A DNA stretch of 64,000 nt. It comes from an uncultured Lachnospiraceae bacterium (GTDB lineage: Bacteria > Bacillota > Clostridia > Lachnospirales > Lachnospiraceae). The position numbers and the translations under genes were made by a program. Below are positions 33,732 through 43,861 of this stretch, in pieces. The stretch spans positions 71,867 to 135,866 of the forward strand of contig CANCYO010000003.1 in assembly GCA_947382415.1 (NCBI GenBank), read 5' to 3'. How positions within the stretch are numbered: position 1 is the stretch's first letter; every line of letters begins with the position of its first letter. The notes under the pieces were generated by a model. The model had not been told where the DNA came from. It ran no database searches and saw nothing but the letters and a program-made list of their open reading frames with translations.

Positions 33732-35612
33732 TTACGGCATAGTGTTGTCTGGGATGGCGCTTTGTGTTTGTGTCAGGGCGTATAGCCAGATGCCCCAGTA
33801 GGAGTCTTCTGTGTCGAAATACCCCAGGGATTCAAGGCCCATTCGATCTGCGTCCGCTATTTCTCCTCCTGAGAAGATGTATTCACAGCCCAGGTCTCTC
33901 AGGGCCTGCATATCGAATTCAAGGCCCTCATATACCACGCTGCTGTCTTTTGACAGCATCCAGTAGTTGCCCGAAAGCGAGTTGAAGAGATAGCATCGAT
34001 TGCCCCATTTGTCAAAATACACTGCAGTCTCCGGGCTTTTGTCAAGCTCCCCGGCGATCACGCGGCGAAAGGCATTCTTGTACTCCAAAGGATAATTGTT
34101 GGAGTAACCGTCCACTGTGTAAAAGCCGTGCATGAGAGAGGGCGCGGGGCTGACTCCCAGATGGGCAATGCGATAGTCTGACATTTTTCTGCCGATGGCC
34201 TGTTCAAGCTGCTCCATCAGTTCCTCTGAATAATAGCTTTCCCATGAAATATAACCAGTGATACCTGAACCGTTATTCTTTTGGTTCACATTCCTGTAAA
34301 AATCAGAATTGTGCAAAACCGTGTTCGCTGTGGGTAAAAGGATGAGGGCGATTGCTGCGCACTGTATCGGGAGGCTCGATAAGATTGCTTTGAGTGAACA
34401 CAAACTTGCCGCCTTTTTGGTTGTGGTCCACCAATAGGAAGCCGCCATGGCAAACTCCAGATACCATCCCGCGGGATAAAGCCAGTAAAACCGCTCTATC
34501 TGAAAATAGTGTAAAAAACCCGTGACATTGTTCTTCCATGCCGTCACAGGGCCGGACTTGCACACACCATAGAATACTGCGATGAAAAGCAGTATTGCCA
34601 TACCTCCCAGTGCGGTGAGATATTGTCCTTTTGCCTGACGATTGAGTTTCCGGTAGAAAATCCCGCCCAGAATCAGAGACAATACTATGGGCAGAATCAA
34701 TTTCTCGTGATAGGTGAACGCATGCTGGCCGCTGCTCATAAACATGTCTCTCACAGCTCTTCCAAAGGGCATGGCGCCGTTTACCATCTCCTCCCGGTGG
34801 CTCACATAAGCGGCCTGTCCATTCAGAGATCTTCCGAACAGGATCTCTGTGATCAGGCTTAGATTCGTCAGCAAATAAACGGATAATAGCAGGATGAAGC
34901 CCGCAAGGATCCATTTTTGTGTGCCCGGATCTGTGTACGCCGCCTCACCTTTGAGTCTGTGGGCATGCATATTGATTTTCCTCTGTAAGGCTGTGGTGGT
35001 CAGTGCAAGCAGCCATAGGCCCAGCACTGCATAGCCGGTGTAGACCAGGTGACTGGTGAGACCGAATATTGTTACCAGTGTCAGAGCAATGGGAATCCGC
35101 TTTTTCTTGGATAAGCAGAGGAATGCGTAGAGAATCATCGGTATGCCCATCTGGGAAAATCCGTAGACGGGATAGAGCGGAAGCATACAGAACAGGCCTG
35201 CCGCAGCCACCGCCAGAATACTGCTGTCCGTCAGTTCACGCACTGCCAGATACATCCCCAGAAAGCCGCCCAGAAACAGCAGACTATAGGTGCATAAGAA
35301 TGCATAAAAGGGCGGAAGCAGGCGGTACAGTGGAATAAAAAGGACGGCGGAGGGAGCAAGTCCGCTGGCATTGATGCCTCCCAGCATCTCCGGGATAATT
35401 CCCTCCCCCGGATGTCTGGCTGTGAGGACATAGTTCATCATGGATTCATCCAGTTGATCATGGACGGTAAAGACGCTGCCCTCCCCCAGAATCAGATTGG
35501 GACTGATAACGATACAGAACAATAAAAGACCGACCCACCATAGGGGCAGGCCGTCTGTTTTTCTGATTATATGATGCAGACGTTCTATCCATCCGGCGAT
35601 TTTTCCAGTCAT
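33732..35612 (-). CDS. Large polytopic membrane protein, DUF6044-like (paralogue of 15967-17730)
   Basis: 626 residues. The first helix is followed by ISPNLILGEGSVFTVHDQLDESMMNYVL, then GMYLAVRELTDSS, LFCMLPLYPVYGFSQMGIPMILYA and about ten helices. The C-terminal extracellular domain has GNRCYLFNSLSGNYW, LEFDMQALRDLGCEYIFSGG and TEDSYWGIWLYAL. Each of these blocks has a counterpart in the 15967-17730 protein. A GT-C-type glycosyltransferase role is inferred from the architecture. AGAGG lies seven nt before the ATG. It follows the GtrII-like gene and is the last gene before the palindromic element. Confidence 0.75.
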   Translation of the reverse strand: MTGKIAGWIERLHHIIRKTDGLPLWWVGLLLFCIVISPNLILGEGSVFTVHDQLDESMMNYVLTARHPGEGIIPEMLGGINASGLAPSAVLFIPLYRLLPPFYAFLCTYSLLFLGGFLGMYLAVRELTDSSILAVAAAGLFCMLPLYPVYGFSQMGIPMILYAFLCLSKKKRIPIALTLVTIFGLTSHLVYTGYAVLGLWLLALTTTALQRKINMHAHRLKGEAAYTDPGTQKWILAGFILLLSVYLLTNLSLITEILFGRSLNGQAAYVSHREEMVNGAMPFGRAVRDMFMSSGQHAFTYHEKLILPIVLSLILGGIFYRKLNRQAKGQYLTALGGMAILLFIAVFYGVCKSGPVTAWKNNVTGFLHYFQIERFYWLYPAGWYLEFAMAASYWWTTTKKAASLCSLKAILSSLPIQCAAIALILLPTANTVLHNSDFYRNVNQKNNGSGITGYISWESYYSEELMEQLEQAIGRKMSDYRIAHLGVSPAPSLMHGFYTVDGYSNNYPLEYKNAFRRVIAGELDKSPETAVYFDKWGNRCYLFNSLSGNYWMLSKDSSVVYEGLEFDMQALRDLGCEYIFSGGEIADADRMGLESLGYFDTEDSYWGIWLYALTQTQSAIPDNTMP

Positions 35613-35670
35613 AAATCCGCCTCTCTCATGTCATGATGCCTCTTCTTACAGCAGAAAACAGGCAAAGTCG

Positions 35671-37362
35671 TCAAAAGTGTACGATGATATAGTCTCCCCG
35701 GTCCACAATGGAACCCTCCGCAGGAAAGTTGGGCAGATCAAGGGAATACTGCTCGGCCTCGTCATAATGGGAATTGTCCTTCAGCGGTTTGACAGTATGG
35801 CCGTGAAACCGCATGAATCTCACCAGCTCCTCATCGTTGTCAAAAGCATACTTTCCCCAACTGATCACCGACAGGGACGGCGTCTGAGCCACCCATACTC
35901 CATACTCACGGTTAAATTTTTCCAGCAGTTCATCGTCTATCAGATCTGTTATGCGCTTCATTTTGTAAAAGGTGTCCGAATTGTACTGCACATAAGCGTC
36001 CTGAACCAGACTCCGGGGATTCTCCCACTGCCCCGTGAATACCACAGGCTTGGAGGTATCAAAGTTTTTCTCCAGTTCGGCGGCCACACGGGCCGTATAT
36101 TCCCTGGCATACTCATATTTCCGATAGTCCACATAGAACCAGCGGTTCAAATCTGTGCATTGATTCCAGATGATCACAGCGGCGATAAGCAATAGAAAGC
36201 AGCGGCTTCCCCGCACGGCAACAGTCCATAATCCGTCTTTTTCTCTGCGCATCGCCACGCTCGCAAAGTTCTGAACAGCCCAGGAAGCGATCAGCATCCC
36301 GTAACCGCAGATCAGGGGCAGAAATTGCGCCGAGCGATACAGTGTTGCCTTTCCCTCCACTACCGCCAGCAGAAATGCCGCTATGAAACAGCCGATGGTC
36401 AGTGGCATGATCCACCAGTCCTTCAGTCGGATACTGCGCCACAGGCCGTACAATACCATGATTGCCGCGGCAAGTACAAATATCCTGATCGGAAGATAGG
36501 CGTAGGCAAATACGCCATACATCACAAAAATCCGCTTAAGCGCCATGGCAAACTCCGCGCCGGCCCCGGGCCTGACCATCCATCCCAGCAGTTCGGTTAT
36601 CGAGCGCTGCACAGCCTCGTCTCTCAGATAATTCAAACCAAATATTGACATCACAAGTTTCAGGATCACACTGCGGAATATCATGGCGGCAAGCGCCGTC
36701 ACAGCGGCTGTAAACAAATTTTTTATAATTGCAGACCGCACTCCTGCCAGACGCTCTGTCAGAAGCATCAGCAATACTCCCACCAGCCACACGATCATAA
36801 AGGATTCGTAACAGCCTATGGAAATCGTGAGGGCAGCCGCAGCCAGAGCGAAATTGTGAAATGCCGCTGCCTGTCTGCCATTTCTCCCTCCCAGACGATT
36901 GAACCCTTCCCGCATCAGGCACAGGCTTACGCCACAGCTCAGATAACCGATGGCAATCCCGTTGTGAAGATGATAGGTAAATACTTCCGCAATGAGCGGA
37001 CAGGTCAGAAACACGCAGGAAAAAAGCCAGTACCCATAACGCGGCAGCCTGTCTCCCAGAATCGAGTAAAACAGCAGCCCCCATATCGTCACAGCAAGCA
37101 TTAATAACAGTACTGCGGCAAAATCTGTCAGAAAAGGTGCAAAATCCGACAGATGCATTATTTTGTTTAACAGAAACAGAACCCAGCGCCCCACCACGGC
37201 CGCCAGACCCTCCTCAAAATAATAAGCATAGGGCGTATCGTCAATTCCCATCGCCGGATGCGCGATCTTAAAGCCGTAACCGCATGCAGCGGCAAGGGAC
37301 AAAAACAAGATATATGCCTTACTTCCATAGATTTTGGATAAATCCGTCTTCCACTTTTCCAT
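35671..37362 (-). CDS. GtrII-like membrane glycosyltransferase
   Basis: 563 residues with about eleven helices. The outer loop KIAHPAMGIDDTPYAYYFEEGLAAVVGRWVLF carries the GtrII-type Asp-Asp and GRW motif. A FTYHLHNGIAIGYLS segment and a soluble C-terminal 150 residues follow. It is a distant homologue of 21220-22785. I place the start at the ATG at 37362. An in-frame TTG at 37398 lies inside the promoter. The ribosome site before 37362 is poor: AAGG lies 13 nt away and within the -10 region. Confidence 0.78.
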   Translation of the reverse strand: MEKWKTDLSKIYGSKAYILFLSLAAACGYGFKIAHPAMGIDDTPYAYYFEEGLAAVVGRWVLFLLNKIMHLSDFAPFLTDFAAVLLLMLAVTIWGLLFYSILGDRLPRYGYWLFSCVFLTCPLIAEVFTYHLHNGIAIGYLSCGVSLCLMREGFNRLGGRNGRQAAAFHNFALAAAALTISIGCYESFMIVWLVGVLLMLLTERLAGVRSAIIKNLFTAAVTALAAMIFRSVILKLVMSIFGLNYLRDEAVQRSITELLGWMVRPGAGAEFAMALKRIFVMYGVFAYAYLPIRIFVLAAAIMVLYGLWRSIRLKDWWIMPLTIGCFIAAFLLAVVEGKATLYRSAQFLPLICGYGMLIASWAVQNFASVAMRREKDGLWTVAVRGSRCFLLLIAAVIIWNQCTDLNRWFYVDYRKYEYAREYTARVAAELEKNFDTSKPVVFTGQWENPRSLVQDAYVQYNSDTFYKMKRITDLIDDELLEKFNREYGVWVAQTPSLSVISWGKYAFDNDEELVRFMRFHGHTVKPLKDNSHYDEAEQYSLDLPNFPAEGSIVDRGDYIIVHF

Positions 37363-37369
37363 AATGCAT

Positions 37370-37398
37370 ATTATACCTTTTATTGCCATTTTAATCAA
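37370..37398 (-). promoter_or_regulatory. Promoter overlapping the start of the GtrII-like gene
   Basis: TTGATT (37398-37393), a 17-nt spacer and TATAAT (37375-37370) on the minus strand. The predicted transcription start falls at about 37363, essentially at the ATG at 37362, which would give a leaderless or nearly leaderless mRNA. Confidence 0.6.
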
Positions 37399-37407
37399 TA
37401 AAATTTG

Positions 37408-38442
37408 CTACACAGTCCTTACCCCGAACATGCGCAGGTATTCCAGCGCCATCTGCAGTGATACTCCCAGCTTTTTCTGAAGTTTTTCTAAAATATCATC
37501 CTCCGAAAGGCCATATTCCATGCCCATCTCTATAATTCCTTCTGCCTTTCCCTCAGCCTTTCCCTCAGCTTTTCCTTCTTCTCTTCCCTCGGCTCTTCCT
37601 TCCGCCTTTCCCTCAGCCAGCCAATCACGTTTCATTTCCTCTACTGCCAGACACATATTGCAGCCTCCTTCCTCCGTTATTTCCAGTCTCTTCAAAATAT
37701 CCGCATTGTCCGTCATCACTGCCATGGTCTCAGCCGTCTCCATATCCAGGTGTGAGAACGCCTCCCCGCTCCACAGGCGCAGCAGACCATCTTTATCCTG
37801 TCGTAGCTGCAGAGTTGCCAGAAGCAGTTTTAAGTCTGTGCCAAATCGTGACAGATCACTTCGTTCTTGCGCACAAAACAGTGTCATTCCATAATCATGA
37901 AACAATTCCTGCCAGCCGTCCTTCTCCTGCCCGAACCGCATCATATCCCGCAGGCTTCTCGGCCCATCCCAGGGCTCTGACCCGTGATAGAAGCAGATCG
38001 TATAGACCGGGCAGAGCCTGTCGTCCTGCATCAGGCGTTTGATCCAGTTTCCTGCAGGCCGCCCCTGCCTTTCAAACGCCGATCTCCTGCAGCTTATAAT
38101 GTTCCGTATCTGCCGCCCGTACTCCATCTGGTCATAGCGCATGATGCGCCAAGGCATGGCGTAATCAATCGCGCTTTGGTTCTCAATCGCTGTTATGATC
38201 AGACATTCTCCCGTTTTCATCCGCTTGCGGATATCCCGGATGCCATTATCGTGACGGGGCTGCTCTACAGCCTCCGCCTGTGAACCGGTATCCGAAACAA
38301 CATCCACATACCGCTCCGAGGCGTCCTGCAGCTGTTCTCCCCGCACCACTGTCCTGCCGTCAAAAAGCACGGCGTTGAACAGGTCTGCAAACCTGTCGTT
38401 GTCCGACAAATAGCGGTACATCGCATCATCGTATTTTCCCAT
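37408..38442 (-). CDS. Rpn-family recombination-promoting nuclease / putative transposase
   Basis: 344 residues. The core has the pattern of the Rpn/PD-(D/E)XK family: an N-terminal FADLFNAVLFDGRTVV, the TGECLIITAIENQSAIDYAMPWRIMRYDQ strand with ExQ, then CPVYTICFYHGSEPWDGPRSL. The C-terminal part contains a charged 4-residue repeat (KAEGRAEGREEGKAEGKAEG) and a helical tail (LSEDDILEKLQKKLGVS), common in this family. Rpn proteins are stand-alone DNA endonucleases of unclear role, abundant in Lachnospiraceae. AGGAGG is present three nt before the ATG. Confidence 0.88.
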   Translation of the reverse strand: MGKYDDAMYRYLSDNDRFADLFNAVLFDGRTVVRGEQLQDASERYVDVVSDTGSQAEAVEQPRHDNGIRDIRKRMKTGECLIITAIENQSAIDYAMPWRIMRYDQMEYGRQIRNIISCRRSAFERQGRPAGNWIKRLMQDDRLCPVYTICFYHGSEPWDGPRSLRDMMRFGQEKDGWQELFHDYGMTLFCAQERSDLSRFGTDLKLLLATLQLRQDKDGLLRLWSGEAFSHLDMETAETMAVMTDNADILKRLEITEEGGCNMCLAVEEMKRDWLAEGKAEGRAEGREEGKAEGKAEGKAEGIIEMGMEYGLSEDDILEKLQKKLGVSLQMALEYLRMFGVRTV

Positions 38443-38652
38443 AATCCTCCTGTCTGCAGAGGATCAATACTGAGCCCTCTGCCACTGTACATATTTTAAC
38501 GATACTTAATTCAAGTGGAAAAGGCATAAATGCCACGGCAGAACTGCCGGAAAACCAGAAACTTTTAAACACATTTTAGAATTGATAAAATCATTGTAAT
38601 GCAGAGGTGATCAACTGTCAAGTGCTTCAAAAAATTTTAACTGACCGGACTG

Positions 38653-38694
38653 TACAAAACCATGCGCCCGGCAGACATTCAGACTGTCGGGCGC
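38653..38694 (-). terminator. Terminator after dnaJ
   Basis: On the minus strand GCGCCCGACAG and CTGCCGGGCGC pair around a short loop (38694-38664), followed by ATGGTTTTGT. It lies 38 nt after the dnaJ stop. The remaining 220 nt up to 38442 hold nothing I recognise. Confidence 0.7.
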
Positions 38695-38731
38695 ACTCCT
38701 GTTTTATAATTTTCCTGTCCCTGGAAATTTC

Positions 38732-39916
38732 CTATTTCCAGAACTTCTTCTTTTTACCTTCCTTATTATCCTTAGGCTCTTTGCCGCTCTCCCCTGCTGC
38801 CTCCTGGGCTGCCTTTGTGGCGTTCAGGGAATCGCCTGTCAGAGCGTCGAACTGTTTTAACAGCTCCTTCGCTTCGGGCTTCAGTTTGTCGGGAACTTCC
38901 ACCACCAACGTCACATAATGATCTCCTCTGACGTCGCGGTTTCTCAGAGTGGGCACACCCTTGCCCTTCAGGCGTACCTTGGTGTCAGTCTGTGTGCCGG
39001 CTTTCACATCGTAGATCACCTTGCCGTCCACAGTATCGATGTATATCTCGCCGCCCAGCGCAGCCACTGCGAAGGACATGGGAACAGTGGAATAAATATT
39101 GAACTCCTGGCGCTGGAAAATGGGGTGTCTGCCCACGATGACCTCCACCAGCACATCTCCTCTGGGGCCGCCGTTGGTGCCGGGCTCTCCCAGACCGGGC
39201 TGGCGCACGGACTGTCCGTTGTCGATGCCGGCAGGAATCTCCACGGAATAGCGTTTCCGCATGGAAATATATCCCGTGCCGTGACAGTCCACACATTTGT
39301 CCTTGATCACCTTACCGCTGCCCTGACAGTCGGGACAGGTCTGTACATTGCGCACCGTGCCGAAGAATGACTGTTGTGTAAACACCACCTGTCCCTTGCC
39401 TCCGCACTTACCGCAGGTCTCGGGCGTGGTACCCGGCTTCGCGCCGCTGCCGTTACAGGTCTTACAGGTCTCCTTAACAGTCAGGTCGATCTCCTTGCTA
39501 CAGCCGAACACGGCCTCGTCAAAAGTGATCCGCACACTGGTACGGATATTTGCCCCTTTCATGGGCCCGTTGCTGCGTGCACCGCTCCTGCGGCCGCCCC
39601 CGAAGAAATCGCCGAAGATATCACCGAAAATATCGCTGAAATCAGCGCCGGAAAAGTCAAAACCGCCGGCTCCGTCAGCGCCGCCCTCAAAGGCCGAATG
39701 ACCAAATTGATCATACCGGCGCTTTTTATCCGGATCGCTCAATACCGCATACGCCTCGGAGGCCTCTTTGAATTTCTTCTCCGCCTCCGCATCCCCGGGA
39801 TTCACATCGGGATGGTACTTCTTCGCCAGAGCGCGATATGCCTTTTTAATTGCCGCTTCATCGGCATTTTTATCCACACCGAGGACTTCATAATAGTCCC
39901 GTTTCTGTTCTGCCAT
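38732..39916 (-). CDS. dnaJ: Chaperone DnaJ
   Basis: 394 residues, full length. It has an N-terminal J domain with HPD (YHPDVNPGD), a Gly/Phe-rich linker ([18 protein letters not shown]), four CxxCxGxG zinc-binding repeats ([32 protein letters not shown]) and the C-terminal substrate-binding domains. It stimulates DnaK ATPase and delivers unfolded clients. The ATG at 39916 follows GAGG by five nt; a longer frame to 39946 lacks a site. It is the last gene of the hrcA operon. Confidence 0.98.
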   Translation of the reverse strand: MAEQKRDYYEVLGVDKNADEAAIKKAYRALAKKYHPDVNPGDAEAEKKFKEASEAYAVLSDPDKKRRYDQFGHSAFEGGADGAGGFDFSGADFSDIFGDIFGDFFGGGRRSGARSNGPMKGANIRTSVRITFDEAVFGCSKEIDLTVKETCKTCNGSGAKPGTTPETCGKCGGKGQVVFTQQSFFGTVRNVQTCPDCQGSGKVIKDKCVDCHGTGYISMRKRYSVEIPAGIDNGQSVRQPGLGEPGTNGGPRGDVLVEVIVGRHPIFQRQEFNIYSTVPMSFAVAALGGEIYIDTVDGKVIYDVKAGTQTDTKVRLKGKGVPTLRNRDVRGDHYVTLVVEVPDKLKPEAKELLKQFDALTGDSLNATKAAQEAAGESGKEPKDNKEGKKKKFWK

Positions 39917-39955
39917 AGTTCCCTCACTCCGCCGCATACGCGGCACACTGATTCA

Positions 39956-41836
39956 TTATACTTCGCGGAAATCTCCGTCGATCACATCGTCCTGAGGAGC
40001 GGAAGTGTCTGCACCCGCATCCGCTGCGCCGCCCATGTTGCTCATATCAGGGCCTGCTCCGCCCTGTGCCTGCTGCATGTTCTCATACATCTTAGTGAAA
40101 AGGGACTGCGCGGAATTGGTCAGTTTCTCCTTTGCCGCCTTCAGCTCGTCGATATCGCTGTCGCTCATCTCTCCGTCTTTGGTGCGCTCGAGGATTGCCT
40201 TTACGGCATCCAGATCTGCCTGTACCTGGGTCTTGTCGCTGTCAGCAATCTTGTCGCCCACCTCATTCAGAGCTTTCTCGGTCTGGAACACAAAGGAGTC
40301 AGCCTCGTTTCTGGTCTCAACCGCCTCCTTGCGCTTCTTATCCTGCGCTTCAAACTCAGCGGCTTCCTTCACTGCCTTCTCGATATCCTCGTCGGACATG
40401 TTGGAGCCTGCCGTGATGGTGATATGCTGCTCCTTACCCGTGCCCAGATCCTTGGCGGATACGTTTACAATACCGTTGGCGTCGATATCAAAAGTAACCT
40501 CGATCTGAGGAATTCCTCTGGGTGCGGGAGGGATTCCGTCGAGACGGAACTGTCCCAGTGATTTATTGTCTCTCGCAAACTGTCTCTCACCCTGAACCAC
40601 ATTGATGTCCACCGCGGTCTGATTGTCCGCTGCAGTAGAGAACACCTGGCTCTTCTTGGTGGGGATGGTAGTATTTCTCTCGATCAGTCTGGTTGCCACG
40701 CCGCCCATGGTCTCGATGGACAGGGACAGAGGCGTTACGTCCAGCAACAGGATATCGCCTGCGCCTGCGTCGCCGGCAAGCTTGCCGCCCTGCACGGACG
40801 CGCCCAGAGCCACACACTCGTCGGGATTCAGAGTCTTGGAAGGCTCCTTGCCGGTGAGCTGTCTCACCTTATCCTGCACTGCGGGAATACGGGTGGAACC
40901 GCCTACCAGAAGCACCTGACCCAGATCGGAGTTGTTGAGTCCCGCATCCTTCATGGCGTTCTGCACGGGAATCGCAGTCTTCTCCACCAGATCATGCGTC
41001 AGCTCGTCAAATTTTGCACGGGTCAGATTCACGTCAAAATGCTTGGGACCTGCATCCGTAGCCGTGATGAAGGGCAGATTGATATTGGTGGTCATGGCGC
41101 TGGAAAGCTCTTTCTTGGCCTTCTCGGCAGCTTCTTTCAGTCTCTGCATGGCCATCTTGTCTCCTGACAGATCCACGCCCTCGGTCTTCTTAAACTCCTC
41201 CAGCATCCACTGCGTGATGCGATTGTCAAAATCATCGCCGCCAAGGAAGGTGTCGCCATTGGTGGCAAGCACTGTGATTACGCCGTCGGCAATCTCAATG
41301 ATGGAGACATCAAAGGTACCGCCGCCCAGATCATAAACCATGATATTCTGCTCTTTCTCGTTGTCCAGACCATATGCCAGCGCTGCCGCGGTAGGCTCGT
41401 TGATGATACGCTTCACATCCAGACCCGCGATCTTACCCGCATCCTTGGTAGCCTGACGCTGCGCGTCATTGAAATAAGCGGGAACCGTGATGACCGCCTC
41501 CGTCACCTTCTCTCCCAGATAGCTCTCCGCATCCGCTTTTAACTTCTGCAGGATCATGGCTGATATCTGCTGGGGCGAGTATTTTTTGTCGTCAATTGCA
41601 CGCTTGTGATCCGTACCCATCTCTCTCTTGATGGACGAAATGGTCTTCTCAGCGTTGGTCACTGCCTGACGCTTTGCAGGCTCGCCCACCAGACGCTCTC
41701 CGTTTTTGGTAAATGCCACTACGGAAGGTGTGGTTCTGGCGCCTTCGGCATTCGCTATGACGGTGGGTTTTCCGCCTTCCATAACCGCTACGCAGCTATT
41801 GGTTGTTCCCAAGTCGATTCCGATAATTTTACTCAT
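39956..41836 (-). CDS. dnaK: Chaperone DnaK (Hsp70)
   Basis: 626 residues, full length. The ATPase domain starts [22 protein letters not shown] and contains [13 protein letters not shown] and [13 protein letters not shown]. The substrate-binding domain has [17 protein letters not shown]. The lid ends in the acidic [17 protein letters not shown] lies eight nt before the ATG. Transcribed from the HrcA-controlled promoter with grpE upstream and dnaJ downstream. Confidence 0.99.
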   Translation of the reverse strand: MSKIIGIDLGTTNSCVAVMEGGKPTVIANAEGARTTPSVVAFTKNGERLVGEPAKRQAVTNAEKTISSIKREMGTDHKRAIDDKKYSPQQISAMILQKLKADAESYLGEKVTEAVITVPAYFNDAQRQATKDAGKIAGLDVKRIINEPTAAALAYGLDNEKEQNIMVYDLGGGTFDVSIIEIADGVITVLATNGDTFLGGDDFDNRITQWMLEEFKKTEGVDLSGDKMAMQRLKEAAEKAKKELSSAMTTNINLPFITATDAGPKHFDVNLTRAKFDELTHDLVEKTAIPVQNAMKDAGLNNSDLGQVLLVGGSTRIPAVQDKVRQLTGKEPSKTLNPDECVALGASVQGGKLAGDAGAGDILLLDVTPLSLSIETMGGVATRLIERNTTIPTKKSQVFSTAADNQTAVDINVVQGERQFARDNKSLGQFRLDGIPPAPRGIPQIEVTFDIDANGIVNVSAKDLGTGKEQHITITAGSNMSDEDIEKAVKEAAEFEAQDKKRKEAVETRNEADSFVFQTEKALNEVGDKIADSDKTQVQADLDAVKAILERTKDGEMSDSDIDELKAAKEKLTNSAQSLFTKMYENMQQAQGGAGPDMSNMGGAADAGADTSAPQDDVIDGDFREV

Positions 41837-41868
41837 TTTATTCTCCTCCTGTTTTGATAACTGATTAA

Positions 41869-42522
41869 TTACTGTACTACTGCAACCATGCTATGTCTCA
41901 CTACCGCATCGCGATAGGTATAACCCTTCTGTAATTCCTGAGCGACAACGCCGCTCTCATACTCCCCGCTCTCAACCTGCATCACCGCATTGTGAAGATT
42001 GGGATCAAACTCACAGCCCACCGCCTCGATAGGCTTCACTCCTATGTTGTCAAGCTCTGTGAGAAGCTGTTTATAGATGCGGTTCATGCCGTCCACAAAC
42101 GGGTCCTCCCGCTGCTCCTCGGGAACCGTCGCCAGTCCCCTCTCAAAATTGTCCACCACGGGGAGGAGCTTTTCTATCACACTCTTTGCCCCCGTCTCGA
42201 ACATGGCCTGTTTTTCTTTATCTGTGCGCTTACGAAAGTTCTCAAACTCCGCCATCTGACGCTTGACCCTGTCCTCAAGCTGCTCGATCTGCTCCTTGTA
42301 GGCATCGCTCTTTTTGTCCTGTCTGGCCTGCTTTTTGGCCGCCCGCTGCTCCGCCCGGGTCATATTTTTTTCCGGCCCCCCGTCTGCGGCAGCCTCTCCG
42401 GAATCTACGGAATCCGCAGCCTGCTCTTCCGCCGCTTCTTCCTCATCCGCCGATTCTTCCTCCATAGCCGCCTGTGCGCTCTCTTCCATTATATCCTCTA
42501 AACCTTTTTCCTGATTTTCCAT
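41869..42522 (-). CDS. grpE: Nucleotide exchange factor GrpE
   Basis: 217 residues. An acidic N-terminal region ([17 protein letters not shown]) precedes a long coiled coil ([29 protein letters not shown]). A C-terminal beta domain follows with [22 protein letters not shown] and [16 protein letters not shown]. It exchanges ADP on DnaK. The acidic N-terminus is longer than in many homologues. GGAAGG lies about six nt before the ATG. Confidence 0.98.
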   Translation of the reverse strand: MENQEKGLEDIMEESAQAAMEEESADEEEAAEEQAADSVDSGEAAADGGPEKNMTRAEQRAAKKQARQDKKSDAYKEQIEQLEDRVKRQMAEFENFRKRTDKEKQAMFETGAKSVIEKLLPVVDNFERGLATVPEEQREDPFVDGMNRIYKQLLTELDNIGVKPIEAVGCEFDPNLHNAVMQVESGEYESGVVAQELQKGYTYRDAVVRHSMVAVVQ

Positions 42523-42559
42523 CCCGCACCTTCCTTTCTAAAACTTCCGCCGTGCTTTC

Positions 42560-43582
42560 TCACACTTCCCGGTATATCTCATCCAGTTTACTCTGCAGGG
42601 TCTTTAAAGTACCTACGACCTTGTCATAATCCATTCGCTTGGGTCCGACAATGCCTATAGTACCCTTCATGCCTTCTCCCAATTCATAAGTGGCTGTCAC
42701 CACGCTGCAGTCCCGCATACTCTTCACCGGAGTCTCGTCTCCGATATAGACCTGAATTCCGGAACTGTCCTCCTCGGCCAACGTATTCTGAAGGAGATTG
42801 CTCAATAGCTGCTTTTCCTCAAAAGTTGTGATCAACTCGCTGGCCTTCTGCTGATCGGCAAGCTCCGGGTAACGGAAAATATTGTTGGTTCCGCTGGTAT
42901 AAATCTCCAGATCTTCCTCGGCCTTGATGGCCTCCGCCACCGCGTCGATCACCTCGCTCACGATAGCGCTGTGAATCCCTGCCTGCTGCTTCATTGCCGC
43001 TATCATCCCCAGATTGATCTCCTGCATGGACATTCCGGTCAGATTGGTATTCAACAGAATATTCAGCTTCAGCAGGGTCTCGTCAGACAGCTCCTCTCTC
43101 ACGGTAAGAATGTTATTTTTAATCACATTCCCCTCCGCCACTATGACTGCCAGAAGCTGCCCTTCATCAACGCGGGAGAGCTGAATGAATTTTACCTTGC
43201 TGCCGTGGGTCTGGGGCGCGGATATCAACGTGGCGTACTGCGTATTCTGAGCCAGCACTCTGGCCACCTGCTGCAGCATCTGTTCCATCTTATCCTGACG
43301 CTCCAATAACATTTCTTTCATCTCCACCACTTCGCGCTCCCGCGCCTCCATCATGGTGTCAACATAAAAGCGATAGCCCTTATCAGAGGGAATGCGTCCC
43401 GCAGAAGTATGGGGCTGTAGAATATATCCCATCTCTTCCAGATCGGCCATCTCATTTCGGATCGTCGCAGAGCTCAGATTTAAATCAGTGTACTTGGAAA
43501 TGGTTCTGCTGCCCACCGGTTCGCCTGTCTCCAGGTAATTCCGGATGATAGCCTGCAAAATTTTTGCCTTTCTCTCGTCCAC
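42560..43582 (-). CDS. hrcA: Heat-inducible transcription repressor HrcA
   Basis: 340 residues. The winged-helix DNA-binding domain (RKAKILQAIIRNYLETGEPVGSRTI, then LSSATIRNEMADLEEMGYILQPHTSAGRIPS) is followed by the GAF-like domain. HrcA binds CIRCE, here 66-92 bp upstream of its own start, so the operon is autoregulated. The start is a GTG at 43582 with GAGGAG about 12 nt upstream, a rather long spacing. Confidence 0.97.
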   Translation of the reverse strand: MDERKAKILQAIIRNYLETGEPVGSRTISKYTDLNLSSATIRNEMADLEEMGYILQPHTSAGRIPSDKGYRFYVDTMMEAREREVVEMKEMLLERQDKMEQMLQQVARVLAQNTQYATLISAPQTHGSKVKFIQLSRVDEGQLLAVIVAEGNVIKNNILTVREELSDETLLKLNILLNTNLTGMSMQEINLGMIAAMKQQAGIHSAIVSEVIDAVAEAIKAEEDLEIYTSGTNNIFRYPELADQQKASELITTFEEKQLLSNLLQNTLAEEDSSGIQVYIGDETPVKSMRDCSVVTATYELGEGMKGTIGIVGPKRMDYDKVVGTLKTLQSKLDEIYREV

Positions 43583-43647
43583 TGTATCTGCTCACTCCTC
43601 TCTGCCAATCTCCTGTCAACGGGTCGCTGCCCGCTGCGGCTTGTTTG

Positions 43648-43674
43648 TTAGCACTCGTTCAAAGGGAGTGCTAA
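43648..43674 (-). promoter_or_regulatory. CIRCE operator
   Basis: A perfect TTAGCACTC-N9-GAGTGCTAA inverted repeat, the HrcA binding site. It lies directly downstream of the hrcA promoter. Confidence 0.98.
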
Positions 43675-43688
43675 CGCCTTCTTTACAT

Positions 43689-43717
43689 AAGATAGCACCA
43701 CAACTATTTATTGTCAA
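43689..43717 (-). promoter_or_regulatory. Promoter of the hrcA-grpE-dnaK-dnaJ operon
   Basis: On the minus strand a perfect -35 TTGACA (43717-43712), a 17-nt spacer and TATCTT (43694-43689) with an extended -10 TG. The predicted start is about 43682, just before CIRCE. Confidence 0.85.
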
Positions 43718-43769
43718 CAGCTTTCACGGAAAAAAGTATAAAGAAATTATAAAAAAGAAAATATGAATT

Positions 43770-43822
43770 TGAATAAAAAGACCACGGAAACCTGCTGCAA
43801 CTACAGCCTGAATCCGTGGTCT
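43770..43822 (-). terminator. Terminator after the Lys/Ala-rich protein gene
   Basis: On the minus strand AGACCACGGA (43822-43813) pairs perfectly with TCCGTGGTCT (43788-43779), followed by TTTTTATT. A smaller GCTG/CAGC hairpin lies in the loop. It is 40 nt beyond the 43862 stop. Confidence 0.85.
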
Positions 43823-43861
43823 GACAAGACGATATGTCTATTGAATTATACCGGTCTGAAA

